Shown here piece after piece: positions 18,395 to 27,053 of a stretch of 61,437 nt of DNA (position 1 is the stretch's first letter; every line of letters begins with the position of its first letter). Origin of the DNA: an uncultured Bacteroidales bacterium (GTDB lineage: Bacteria; Bacteroidota; Bacteroidia; Bacteroidales; Muribaculaceae); the NCBI GenBank assembly GCA_902772455.1, contig CACYAW010000033.1, forward strand, positions 1 through 61,437, in the 5' to 3' direction. Below the pieces are notes generated by a model, which was not told the origin of the DNA, ran no database searches, and was given only the letters and a program-made list of their open reading frames with translations. The position numbers and the translations under genes are program-made.

Positions 18395-20305
18395 TCACTT
18401 TATTTTGCGGTAAGTATCGTCATCGAGGTGCTCGACGTAACCTTCATCGACCAGGAACGAGAGCATGGCGATAATTTCATCTTTAGGGAACGACAACGTG
18501 TCGAGGAACTCTTCCAGACGGCGGGGACGCTGGCCAGCCATGTAGAGGATGCCCTGCTGAACATCGTCAGGGCTGTGATCGCCCCGCTTGCGCCGATCGA
18601 TGCACAGGTCGCAATGACCACAGTCATCGTGCTGCATTTCGCCAAAGTAGCCCAGCAGCATGCGTTCGCGACACCCCATATCACTGTAAGCGTAGTTAAT
18701 GATGGCCTCGATGCGGTCACTCATGCGCTGGCGCAAGTCCTCATAGACGGCCTTGGGAATAAGGACATGTTTGGGCTCTTCGCGCGAGGTGGTATATATG
18801 ATATAAGGTGTGCGTTTGCGTGGCACATAGTGGAGGATGTGCATGCGGGTGAGCTCGAGTAATGACTTGTAGATGGTTTCCTGATCAAACCCGGTGCGGA
18901 AGGCGATAACATCCTCGTTGATGAACACGTAGTCGGCAAACAGACCCGAGTAGAGCCGCAGTATGGCTTGCAGCACTTGATCGGAGCCAGGTGTCTGAGT
19001 ATCCAAGTCATAGAGTTCCTCTTTTCGGGCGAGAATCATCACGCGAGACTGAGTCTCGATTTCCTCGACAAACTCGATGTATCCTGCCTGAGTCAGGATT
19101 TTCAAGGCGTTGTGCGTGGGCAATACCGGCAAGTCAAACGTGCGGCAAAACAGGTTGAAGTTGAAGTCATACATCTGTTGGAAGCCTTCACCCAGGCTCA
19201 CACCCAGGAAGTTACCCACACGCTCATAAACATTGCGGATGAAGTCCTTATCGGGAAAAGCCTCGGTGACGTGGCGGTGCAGGGTACGCTGGTCGGTATG
19301 TTTGACCAGCAACACGGCAAACGAGCGCTTGCCATCGCGTCCTGCCCTACCCGCCTCCTGATAGTATTCCTCGAGGGAGTTGGGGATATCCACGTGAACA
19401 ACGAGCCTCACGTCGGGCTTGTCAATGCCCATGCCGAAAGCGTTGGTCGCCACCATCACACGGCATTCGTCACGGTTCCACTTGTTTTGCTTGTCTTCCT
19501 TGTCCTCGACATAGAGGCCGGCATGGTAATAATCGGCGTGTATGCCCATGCGGTTGAGCTCGTCACTGATCTGTTTGGTGCGCTTGCGGGAGCGCACATA
19601 CACGATTGCCGTGCCTGGCACCGAGCGCAGGATGTGCACCAGTTCCGTCAGTTTTTCCTCGGTATTCCGCACAACGTATGACAGATTGCTGCGGGCAAAA
19701 CTCATCGAGAACACGTTAGAAGCCTTGAAACCGAGGCAACGCTGAATGTCCTCGACCACTACAGGCGTGGCCGTGGCGGTGAGCGCCAGGACGGGAGCCT
19801 TGGGGAACAGTTTGCGCACCTGGACGATGCGCAAGAATGAGGGGCGGAAATCATAGCCCCATTGCGAGATGCAATGTGCCTCATCAACGACGATGAGTTG
19901 AACGGGCATCTGCCGCAGCCTTTCCAGGAAAGACTGGGACTGCAGGCGTTCAGGCGAAACGTAGAGGAACTTGCAGTTACCGTAAAGGCATTTCTCGTAG
20001 GTACGGTTCACCTCGGCACGCGACAAGCCGGCATACAGATAAGTCGCCTTGATGTTCAGGGAACGCAGACGATCCACCTGATCCTTCATCAGCGAAATGA
20101 TGGGCGTGACAACGAGAGCCATCCCATCGATGGCCATCGTAGGTACCTGAAAAGTGATGGATTTGCCGCCTCCAGTGGGCATCAGCCCCAACGTGTCGCG
20201 CCCGTCGAGGACCGACTCGATGATATCTTGCTGTAAAGGCCTGAAAGCGTCATATCCCCAATACTTCTTGAGGATATCAAGTATTGGCTTGGTCGGGCTC
20301 GGCAT
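18395..20305 (-). CDS. recQ: ATP-dependent DNA helicase RecQ
   Basis: 3'-5' superfamily-2 helicase for recombination and fork repair. The 636-aa protein shows Walker A MPTGGGKSITFQ near residue 40, the DEAH box IVVDEAHCISQWGYDFRP near 137, motif IV-VI including YYQEAGRAGRDG near 320, a zinc-binding cluster (CRERMLLGYFGE...CGHCDLC near 545-568) and a short winged-helix-like C terminus. No separate HRDC domain is apparent. Its start codon lies inside the end of recJ (29-nt overlap), so it is translationally linked to recJ. Confidence 0.95.
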   Translation of the reverse strand: MPSPTKPILDILKKYWGYDAFRPLQQDIIESVLDGRDTLGLMPTGGGKSITFQVPTMAIDGMALVVTPIISLMKDQVDRLRSLNIKATYLYAGLSRAEVNRTYEKCLYGNCKFLYVSPERLQSQSFLERLRQMPVQLIVVDEAHCISQWGYDFRPSFLRIVQVRKLFPKAPVLALTATATPVVVEDIQRCLGFKASNVFSMSFARSNLSYVVRNTEEKLTELVHILRSVPGTAIVYVRSRKRTKQISDELNRMGIHADYYHAGLYVEDKEDKQNKWNRDECRVMVATNAFGMGIDKPDVRLVVHVDIPNSLEEYYQEAGRAGRDGKRSFAVLLVKHTDQRTLHRHVTEAFPDKDFIRNVYERVGNFLGVSLGEGFQQMYDFNFNLFCRTFDLPVLPTHNALKILTQAGYIEFVEEIETQSRVMILARKEELYDLDTQTPGSDQVLQAILRLYSGLFADYVFINEDVIAFRTGFDQETIYKSLLELTRMHILHYVPRKRTPYIIYTTSREEPKHVLIPKAVYEDLRQRMSDRIEAIINYAYSDMGCRERMLLGYFGEMQHDDCGHCDLCIDRRKRGDHSPDDVQQGILYMAGQRPRRLEEFLDTLSFPKDEIIAMLSFLVDEGYVEHLDDDTYRKIK

Positions 20306-22034
20306 CTTCGTGAAGTTTTATTGCCTTGACCATGAGCTGAACATTGGTGGATGAGCGATGACGGGTCTCCTCGATGGTGTAACAGATGTCAATGGGCTTA
20401 CCCGACTTGAGCGCGTCATTATAACGTGCCATGCCAAAGGCGATGGCGTTGTTCACCTTATTACCCTCCTCGTCCACGAGGTCGAGCTTGATGTGCTCGT
20501 TCTTCTTGCCCACCACCTTGCTGGTGCCGGAATCATATACCTTGCGGGTCACAAAGACGGGCTTGCTGTTGCCCGGGCCATAGGGATTGAGCAGGCGCAG
20601 GTAACGCAGCAGAGAGCCGTTGATGTCTCCAAACTTGATTTCACAATCGATATCCATGGCGGGAGTCACCTGCTCATCGTGGATGTGCTCCTCGACATAA
20701 GCGGTGAGACGACGCCTGAATTCGGGTATATTCTCTTCCTTGATAGAAAGACCCACAGCATTGGTGTGGCCACCAAAGGTCTCCAGCAAGTCACGGCACG
20801 ACTTGATGGCCGTATAAACATCAAATCCGCGTACCGACCGTGATGAACCCGTGGCAATTCCGTCGGCGTAGTAGGTCAGCACTACCGAGGGACGGAAATA
20901 CAGCTCGGCGAGCCTTGCGGCAACGATACCGATGACGCCCTTGTGCCAGTTGCGGTCATAGATGACAATGGGTTTCTTGCCATCGAGCACCTGGGCATGG
21001 CTCTCGATAATCTCATTGGCCTCGACAGTGACCTGGCTATCCAGTTCCTTGCGGCTGCTGTTGTACTGGTCGATGCGCTTGGAAATCTCCATGGCGCTCT
21101 GCATATTGCGGCTCACAAGCAACTCGACAGATTCCTGTCCTGACTCCATTCGGCCCGAAGCGTTAATGCGCGGTCCGATTTTAAAGATGATGTCGTTGAT
21201 AGTGAGCTCATGACGGTTCAAGCCACAGGTGCGGATAATGCTACGCAAGCCGACGTTGGGATTGTTGTTCAAACGGCGCAGGCCATAGAACATCATCACG
21301 CGGTTCTCACCGGTGATGGGCACGATGTCGGCAGCGATGCTCACAGCCACCAGATCGAGCATGGCATCGAGGTTATACATCGATCCCAGGCCGTTGCTCT
21401 TCGAGAATGCCTGCATGAACTTGAAGCCCACGCCACACCCCGACAACCCCTTGAACGGATAGGTGTCGTCAACGAGCTTGGGATTAAGGATTGCCGCTGC
21501 ATCAGGCAAGATATCGTCCGGGACATGATGGTCACACACGATAAAATCTATGCCCTTCTCCTTGGCATAAGCGATCTCGTCAACCGCCTTGATGCCACAA
21601 TCGAGCACAATAATCAACGATACTCCGACAGACGCTGCATAGTCTATGCTCTGAAGCGAGATACCATACCCGTCGTCATCACGTGTCGGGATATAGTAAA
21701 GCAGATCGGAGTAAATGTTTTGAAGATACTTATACACTAGCGCCACAGCTGTGGTTCCATCCACGTCGTAGTCGCCATACACCATGATCTTCTCTTTGGC
21801 CCCTAACGCGTGATTCAGCCTTGCCACCGCCTTGTCCATGTTCTTGAGCAAGAACGGATCGTGCAGTTGCTGGAGCGAGGGGTAGAGGAAGTCGTGGACG
21901 TCGTCCGCAGTCTTCAAGCCCCTGAGCACCAACAGCCGAGCGATCGCGGGGCAGTTGGGGAACTGGGCCGCCAGCTGCTCCTCGGCAATGCGTTCGTCGG
22001 ATGTTAGAGGTAAGTAATTCCATTTACTTATCAT
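20277..22034 (-). CDS. recJ: Single-stranded-DNA-specific 5'-3' exonuclease RecJ
   Basis: Phosphoesterase of the DHH family acting in RecF-pathway recombination and repair. The 585-aa protein has GDYDVDGTTA near residue 86 (motif I), VCDHHVPDD near 163 (the DHH motif), a DHHA1 domain with GGHTNAVGLSI near 425, and a C-terminal OB-type domain. It overlaps recQ by 29 nt. The promoter is 170 bp upstream, giving a long leader that could fold. Confidence 0.95.
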   Translation of the reverse strand: MISKWNYLPLTSDERIAEEQLAAQFPNCPAIARLLVLRGLKTADDVHDFLYPSLQQLHDPFLLKNMDKAVARLNHALGAKEKIMVYGDYDVDGTTAVALVYKYLQNIYSDLLYYIPTRDDDGYGISLQSIDYAASVGVSLIIVLDCGIKAVDEIAYAKEKGIDFIVCDHHVPDDILPDAAAILNPKLVDDTYPFKGLSGCGVGFKFMQAFSKSNGLGSMYNLDAMLDLVAVSIAADIVPITGENRVMMFYGLRRLNNNPNVGLRSIIRTCGLNRHELTINDIIFKIGPRINASGRMESGQESVELLVSRNMQSAMEISKRIDQYNSSRKELDSQVTVEANEIIESHAQVLDGKKPIVIYDRNWHKGVIGIVAARLAELYFRPSVVLTYYADGIATGSSRSVRGFDVYTAIKSCRDLLETFGGHTNAVGLSIKEENIPEFRRRLTAYVEEHIHDEQVTPAMDIDCEIKFGDINGSLLRYLRLLNPYGPGNSKPVFVTRKVYDSGTSKVVGKKNEHIKLDLVDEEGNKVNNAIAFGMARYNDALKSGKPIDICYTIEETRHRSSTNVQLMVKAIKLHEDAEPDQANT

Positions 22035-22067
22035 TATGTTAGTTTTTTTAATATGCGAAAACAGGGG

Positions 22068-22196
22068 CTCACTACCGCGATAATGAGCTAGTGGAGATGG
22101 GTATATATATCGTATTGGGGTTCAAGTCATTAAGGTACCGATTTTTAACAAGCCGCCCTTGTGGGATGCCACCAGTCACCTTTTTTCCCCAATTTA
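22068..22196 (-). other. Long, potentially structured 5' leader of recJ
   Basis: Between the promoter at 22203-22233 and recJ, the predicted transcript contains nested complementary segments: ATTGGGG/CCCCAAT (22187-22193 with 22114-22120), AAGGT/ACCTT, an ACAAG/CTTGT hairpin, and then an 8-bp stem-loop GCTCATTA/TAGTGAGC near 22068-22089. No known riboswitch or sRNA family is recognised. It could be chance, a regulatory leader or a short standalone RNA. No protein-coding frame is convincing in this 385-bp intergenic stretch. Confidence 0.3.
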
Positions 22197-22202
22197 TGTG
22201 CA

Positions 22203-22233
22203 CAAAAGTACAGCAAAAGGTGCTTTTTTCAAA
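22203..22233 (-). promoter_or_regulatory. recJ-recQ promoter
   Basis: On the minus strand TTTG (22230-22233) is exactly 19 bp from TACTTTTG (22203-22210), a full consensus Bacteroidetes promoter. Confidence 0.75.
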
Positions 22234-22375
22234 GAAATTCGATAAGAATTTGATGACGCCGGTTGCAATTTATAGAAATTTAACACTGATTAATCCAACA
22301 GGATGGAAGGCAAAACCTAAATAATCCCTTTAAGAGACAGACTGCATCCCCGTCTTTCACAATATCATATAACAC

Positions 22376-22407
22376 AAAAAAACGCAAGCCGATATCATCA
22401 ACCTGCG
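22376..22407 (-). terminator. Terminator of tRNA-Cys
   Basis: Minus-strand 11-bp stem CGCAGGTTGAT/ATCGGCTTGCG (three G-U pairs), GAT loop, followed by seven T residues, starting about 12 nt after the tRNA. Confidence 0.75.
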
Positions 22408-22418
22408 CTTTCTTGTTG

Positions 22419-22490
22419 AGGTCGCTAGCGGACTCGAACCGCTGTGCCCGGTTTTGCAGACCGGTGACTAAACCACTCATCCAAGCGACC
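22419..22490 (-). tRNA. tRNA-Cys (anticodon GCA)
   Basis: The minus strand reads GGTCGCT...AGCGACC as a 7-bp acceptor stem, a D arm with TGGTTTAGTC, an anticodon stem CCGGT/ACCGG with the loop CTGCAAA (GCA), and the T loop GGTTCGAGTCC. The discriminator base is U, as expected for Cys. CCA is not encoded. A TAATTTTG -7-like element ends 18 bp upstream, and a terminator follows. Confidence 0.95.
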
Positions 22491-22512
22491 TTTTGCGTTT
22501 AGCGGTGCAAAA

Positions 22513-22680
22513 TTATTTCTCCGGTTTGCGGCAGATGTCCTGCAACTTGCATGCAGCACAAGCAGTTAGCTGCGTCTTTTTGCCATGAGCGGCATGCCAT
22601 AAAGCCCGCCCGACGGCAAACACAGCGGCTGCAACGATCAACCCCGCCAGCACATACTGAACCACATCATTAAATTCCAT
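22513..22680 (-). CDS. Small Cys-containing membrane protein (FeoB-associated-like)
   Basis: This 55-aa frame (starts MEFNDVVQYV) has one transmembrane helix (about residues 7-28, LAGLIVAAAVFAVGRALW), a basic stretch and a C-terminal cysteine cluster CAACKLQDIC. This layout resembles the FeoB-associated Cys-rich membrane protein family, but no feo genes are nearby. The start lies 13 bp after the topB stop, so it is probably the last gene of that transcript. A minus-strand TAATTTTG overlapping its stop codon may drive the tRNA-Cys gene. The function is unknown. Confidence 0.65.
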   Translation of the reverse strand: MEFNDVVQYVLAGLIVAAAVFAVGRALWHAAHGKKTQLTACAACKLQDICRKPEK

Positions 22681-22693
22681 AAGCCAGATGCTG

Positions 22694-24772
22694 TTACTTT
22701 TCCTTAAAATTCTTTTTGACTAGGCGAGCGAGCTTGGCCGGTGTCGAATCGGCAGGATACTCGGCGAACGGCAGCACGGTGTGGCAACCGTTCTTGTACT
22801 CACTGCAGCCAAAGGCCGTCTTGCCCTTGACCAGATGCCCCTTGCCGCACACGGGGCACGGGATCTCCTCAATGCTCTTCAGCCTGGGTGTCCTCGCCTT
22901 CTTGGCTCCACCTTCCCCACCCGATGGTGATTTGGGTTTGGCTGGCTTGCCTTGCTCAACGGCGATGCTGCCCCCGCTGTTGTCTCGCAGCACATTAAGC
23001 ACAATCTCACCGATCATCTGCTTCAACTCATCGATGAATTGGGCGGGGCTGTACTCGCCTCGTTCTATCTCACGCAACTTTTTCTCCCACAAGCCAGTAA
23101 GTATTGCACTTTTAAGTAATGGTTCATGGATTATATCGATGAGCTGGATGCCAGCCATCGTTGGCGCCAGACTCTTACGCTCCTTGCGGATGTAGCGGCG
23201 CTTGAACAGCGTCTCGATGATGGCGGCCCGAGTGGAGGGGCGTCCAATGCCGTTTTCCTTCATGGCGTCGCGCAGTTCCTCGTCATCGACGGTCTTTCCT
23301 GCGGTCTCCATGGCCCGCAGCAGCGTACCTTCGGTATAGGGTTTTGGCGGTTGCGTGGTGCGCTTGAGCACCGAGGGCTCATGAGGTCCGCTCTCCCCTT
23401 TTTCGAAGTGCGGCATTACGCCATTATCCTCATCATCAGCCTTTTCCTTTCCTTCGTCATCGGCATTTTTGTCTCCTGGCTTATTATACAGGTCACGCCA
23501 GCCTGGCTTGAGGATCTCTTTTCCCGTTGCCTTGAAGCCATACTCACCCACCTGTGCCATGACTGTCGTCGTATTGAACTCACAGTCAGGATAAAAAGCG
23601 GCGATAAAACGGATGGCAATGAGGTGATAGACCCGTTTTTCCTCGGGCGACAAGGCCACTGTAGCCGGGTTGACATTGGTGGGAATGATGGCATGGTGGT
23701 CGGTGACCTTGCTGTTGTCAAACACCTTTTTGCTCTTGGGCAACTTGTTGAGAGCCAGCACGGGAGCGGTCAGATTAGCATACGGCACCATGGCCTGCAT
23801 GATACCGGGAATCTGAGGGTAAATGTCGTCGCTCAGGTAAGTGGTATCGACACGCGGATAGGTCGTCACCTTTTTCTCGTAGAGGGACTGGATGGTCTTG
23901 AGGGCCTCGTCGGCCGACATGCCAAACTTCTTGTTGCACTCCACCTGCAGGCTTGTCAAGTCGAACAAGCGCGGCGGCGCCTCGCGGCCTTTCTTGGTCT
24001 CGACCGACGTCACCTCAAGCGGTAACTGCTTGATTTGCTCAACGATATCGCTTGCCACTCCCTCGGTCTTGAAGCGTCCGCGAGTGCTGTTAAACGTCAC
24101 GCCACGGTATTTGGTCTTGAGTTCCCAGTAATTCTCAGGAACGAAATTCTCTATCTCGCGCTGGCGGGCGACAATCATGGCGAGCGTAGGCGTCTGCACA
24201 CGGCCCACCGAGAGCACATCGCGCGATTGCGAATACTTCAGCGTATAGAGCCGTGTGGCATTCATTCCCAGGATCCAGTCGCCAATGGCACGGGAAAGAC
24301 CCGCAAAATACAGATTATCAAACTCTTGCGCATCCTTCAGCTCCTGGAAACCCTTGCGGATGCTCTCATCGGTCAACGACGAAATCCACAAGCGCTTGAC
24401 GGGCTTAGCGCATTCAGCCTTTTGATAAACCCATCGCTGGATGAGTTCTCCCTCCTGACCGGCATCACCGCAGTTGATGACTTCATCGGCATTGGAAATC
24501 AAGCCCTTAATGACGTTGAATTGTTTCTTTATACCCTCATCGTCCTTCAATTTGATGCCAAAACGCTGCGGTATCATGGGCAACTGCCCCAGACTCCACC
24601 ATTTCCACTGGTCAGTGTAGTCGTTAGGTTCCTTGAGCTCGCAAAGATGCCCGAACGTCCACGTCACCTGATAGCCATTGCCCTCAAAGTAGCCATCGTG
24701 CCTATCGCTGGCACCTAATAGCCGGGCAATGTCACGTGCCACACTGGGTTTCTCGGTAACGCAGACTTTCAT
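22694..24772 (-). CDS. topB: DNA topoisomerase III (type IA)
   Basis: Single-strand passage topoisomerase that decatenates replication and recombination intermediates, often with RecQ. The 692-aa protein has an N-terminal TOPRIM domain (MKVCVTEKPSVARDIAR; acidic residues in NCGDAGQEGELI), the SVGRVQTPTLAMIV core motif near residue 190, the active-site tyrosine region TTYPRVDTTYLSDD near 315, and one C-terminal zinc ribbon (CPVCGKGHL...FGCSEYKNGC). It lies in the same minus-strand region as recQ and recJ but outside their operon. Confidence 0.95.
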   Translation of the reverse strand: MKVCVTEKPSVARDIARLLGASDRHDGYFEGNGYQVTWTFGHLCELKEPNDYTDQWKWWSLGQLPMIPQRFGIKLKDDEGIKKQFNVIKGLISNADEVINCGDAGQEGELIQRWVYQKAECAKPVKRLWISSLTDESIRKGFQELKDAQEFDNLYFAGLSRAIGDWILGMNATRLYTLKYSQSRDVLSVGRVQTPTLAMIVARQREIENFVPENYWELKTKYRGVTFNSTRGRFKTEGVASDIVEQIKQLPLEVTSVETKKGREAPPRLFDLTSLQVECNKKFGMSADEALKTIQSLYEKKVTTYPRVDTTYLSDDIYPQIPGIMQAMVPYANLTAPVLALNKLPKSKKVFDNSKVTDHHAIIPTNVNPATVALSPEEKRVYHLIAIRFIAAFYPDCEFNTTTVMAQVGEYGFKATGKEILKPGWRDLYNKPGDKNADDEGKEKADDEDNGVMPHFEKGESGPHEPSVLKRTTQPPKPYTEGTLLRAMETAGKTVDDEELRDAMKENGIGRPSTRAAIIETLFKRRYIRKERKSLAPTMAGIQLIDIIHEPLLKSAILTGLWEKKLREIERGEYSPAQFIDELKQMIGEIVLNVLRDNSGGSIAVEQGKPAKPKSPSGGEGGAKKARTPRLKSIEEIPCPVCGKGHLVKGKTAFGCSEYKNGCHTVLPFAEYPADSTPAKLARLVKKNFKEK

Positions 24773-24835
24773 GATTCTTTAGTCTTTAGTTGTTAATTAA
24801 TTATGATTCAATATTTAAAGTTATTCTTTAAATCA

Positions 24836-25633
24836 TTATTCGCCTAGGTGTTGGGCCTTGGCCTCGTTCCAGAGCTCGTCCATCTCGGCTAGAGTGAGCT
24901 CATTGACATGGCGTCCCTGCTCATTAGCTTTTTGCTCGATGTAGTTGAAGCGGGCGATGAATTTGCGGTTGGTGCGCTCCAGGGCATTGTCGGGACGCAC
25001 GTTATAGAGGCGAGCCGCATTAACCAGCGAGAAGAAGAGATCACCAAATTCCTTTTCACGGTCAGCTGCATCGTTTCCACGAAGTTCAGCCTCCACTTCG
25101 CCCAGTTCTTCCTTTACCTTATCCCAAACATCCTCGCGCTGCTGCCAGTCGAAGCCCACGTTTGCGGCCTTTTCCTGCACGCGCTCGGCCTTGATGAGCG
25201 ACGGCAGACTCCTGGGCACCCCACTGAGCACCATCTTGTTACCATCCTTCTCGCTCATCTTAATCAGTTCCCAGTTCTTGAGCACCTGGGCTGCCGTATC
25301 GGCTTTTTCGTCGCCAAAGACATGCGGATGACGGTAAACGAGTTTCTCGCACAGCGCATCACACACGTCGGCGATGTCAAACTGTCCTTTCTCGTCACCA
25401 ATCTTGGCATAAAACACGATGTGCAGCAGCACATCGCCCAATTCCTTACGGATTTTATCATTGTCTTCGCCCATGATAGCATCGGCGAGTTCCATGGTCT
25501 CCTCGATGGTGTTGGGACGCAGGCTCTCGTTGGTCTGCTTGCGATCCCACGGGCACTTCACGCGCAACTCGTCCAAGATGTCGAGCAGCCGCCCGAAGGC
25601 CTGCAATTTCTTTTCTCTGCTGTTATTTGGCAT
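24836..25633 (-). CDS. mazG: Nucleoside triphosphate pyrophosphohydrolase MazG
   Basis: Hydrolyses (d)NTPs to the monophosphate and pyrophosphate, moderating aberrant nucleotides and ppGpp. From ATG 25633 the protein is 265 aa, matching the usual ~263. Two MazG domains are visible: N-terminal CPWDRKQT...EETMELADAI...KELGDVLLHIVFYA and C-terminal KVKEELGEVEAEL...EFGDLFFSLVNAAR. The frame is open further upstream, but an upstream start would lie beyond the promoter at 25667-25674, so it was rejected. Transcription is divergent from a porin gene. Confidence 0.93.
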   Translation of the reverse strand: MPNNSREKKLQAFGRLLDILDELRVKCPWDRKQTNESLRPNTIEETMELADAIMGEDNDKIRKELGDVLLHIVFYAKIGDEKGQFDIADVCDALCEKLVYRHPHVFGDEKADTAAQVLKNWELIKMSEKDGNKMVLSGVPRSLPSLIKAERVQEKAANVGFDWQQREDVWDKVKEELGEVEAELRGNDAADREKEFGDLFFSLVNAARLYNVRPDNALERTNRKFIARFNYIEQKANEQGRHVNELTLAEMDELWNEAKAQHLGE

Positions 25634-25665
25634 GTCGTCGTGTTGATTAATCAATGAATTATTGC

Positions 25666-25704
25666 GCAAATTTACATAGAATTCGGAATTCTGTGTAAAT
25701 TTGC
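25666..25704. promoter_or_regulatory. Palindromic divergent promoter between mazG and the porin gene
   Basis: A 19-bp arm beginning GCAAATTTACATAGAATTC (25666-25684) is mirrored, with one mismatch, at 25686-25704 around a single central G. Each arm carries a -7 element: minus-strand TAAATTTG at 25667-25674 for mazG and plus-strand TAAATTTG at 25696-25703 for the porin. The palindrome could also be an operator. Confidence 0.7.
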
Positions 25705-25741
25705 AGCCTGATTTTTTAAAAACCACATCACGAAAACTATA

Positions 25742-26950
25742 ATGAAGAAGAAAGCATTCCTTCTCGCCTTGTTCACAAGCCTGCTGACACTGACAGCTAT
25801 GGCCCAAGGCCATAACACACGCATGGGCGGTGAAGACGAGGACACCGAATCCCTGGCCGAGCGTATTTTCAATCTCGAGAAAAAGACCGACGCCTTTAAC
25901 TTCCACATCAACTTCGCATCGAGCCTGATGGCCGAGGACGCCAATCACGGAGAGTGGGACACCCGTTTCATCTGCCGCGACCTGCGCCTTGACATCAAGG
26001 GAGACATCACGCCACGGGTCTTCTACCGTCTGCGCCATCAATTCAATATGAGCCAGACTGCCAAGGGCTTAGACCGCTTTGCCAAAGCCACCGACATCAT
26101 GATGGTGGGGTACCGACCGAGCAAAAAAGTGGAGATTGCAGCAGGCAAGCTGTGCCAGATATGGGGCGGTTTTGAATATGACCAGAACCAGATGGAAATC
26201 TACCGCTACAGCGACATGGTGGAAATGATGGACATCTTCATGGCCGGAGCGATGGTGAGCTACCATCCTATTCCCAGCCAAGAGTTGGCCCTGCAAGTCA
26301 CAAACAGTTATAATGACTCATTCAACGAGGAACTGGGTGAGAATCCCAAAGTAGTGTCCAAATACCAGGAGGTCCCTGAAGAGCTGATCCGCAGCCGCGC
26401 ACCTCTGACCTATATTGTGAACTGGAACGGCAACCTCTTTAACAACCTGTTACAGACCCGCTGGGCATGGGGCATCCAGACCCAAGCCAAGCACAAATAC
26501 TCTCGAATGTTGACCCTGGGGCAACAGCTCAATTTGCCCAACTACCAACTGTACCTCGACTATTATGGCGAATGGGACGATGTGGACCGCCTGCACTATG
26601 CCACCCATGATCTGCTCGACTGGCACATGCCGAACTCAACGCACGTGGGAAAGGTGCACAGCCACTCGGTGGTTGCCAAAATGAACTGGCAATTTGCCCC
26701 CAAATGGAACCTGATGCTCAAGGGCACCTACGAGACGACAAGCGTGGCCCGAATCGAGGAGCTACACAACTACCGCAAGTCGATCGGTTACCTGGGCAGC
26801 CTGGAGTACTGGCCCATGCCGAAGCACGACTTCCGCCTCTTCCTTGCCTACCTTGGGCATAAATACAACTTCAACAAGTACAGCAACCTCAACGACTACA
26901 GCACCAACCGTGTGGAACTGGGCTTCATGTACCGCATCAAGTGCTACTAA
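25742..26950 (+). CDS. Outer-membrane porin, phosphate-selective porin (OprO/OprP)-like
   Basis: The 402-aa protein has a signal peptide (cleavage near AMAQ, ~22) and a short acidic N-terminal helix (ERIFNLEKKTDAF). From there alternating amphipathic beta-strands run to a C-terminal strand ending in an aromatic-rich FMYRIKCY. Phrases such as ICRDLRLDIKGDITPRVFYR and AGKLCQIWGGFEYDQ fit the porin O/P family. Strand 1 begins around residue 52. It would form a diffusion channel in the outer membrane. Substrate selectivity cannot be judged. Confidence 0.7.
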   Translation: MKKKAFLLALFTSLLTLTAMAQGHNTRMGGEDEDTESLAERIFNLEKKTDAFNFHINFASSLMAEDANHGEWDTRFICRDLRLDIKGDITPRVFYRLRHQFNMSQTAKGLDRFAKATDIMMVGYRPSKKVEIAAGKLCQIWGGFEYDQNQMEIYRYSDMVEMMDIFMAGAMVSYHPIPSQELALQVTNSYNDSFNEELGENPKVVSKYQEVPEELIRSRAPLTYIVNWNGNLFNNLLQTRWAWGIQTQAKHKYSRMLTLGQQLNLPNYQLYLDYYGEWDDVDRLHYATHDLLDWHMPNSTHVGKVHSHSVVAKMNWQFAPKWNLMLKGTYETTSVARIEELHNYRKSIGYLGSLEYWPMPKHDFRLFLAYLGHKYNFNKYSNLNDYSTNRVELGFMYRIKCY

Positions 26951-26993
26951 GCATTCAACTTCTTAACGTGAGCCGTCCTTGACAATAAATGAG

Positions 26994-27022
26994 TTGTGCT
27001 TTCAAGATTTTTTGTATATTTG
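26994..27022 (+). promoter_or_regulatory. Promoter of the metallophosphoesterase gene
   Basis: TTG at 26994-26996 and TATATTTG at 27015-27022 with 18-bp spacing, 31 bp before the start codon. Confidence 0.65.
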
Positions 27023-27053
27023 CAGCCCTAATCAACAAAGACATTAACTGCTT

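Noticed and set aside
22091-22324. 77-aa frame between recJ and tRNA-Cys
   Set aside because: It is antisense to the recJ promoter and leader and shows no protein features.
25634-26041. Extended N terminus for mazG up to 26041
   Set aside because: The extra 136 residues would start inside the porin gene and beyond the mazG promoter; the 265-aa form matches the family length.
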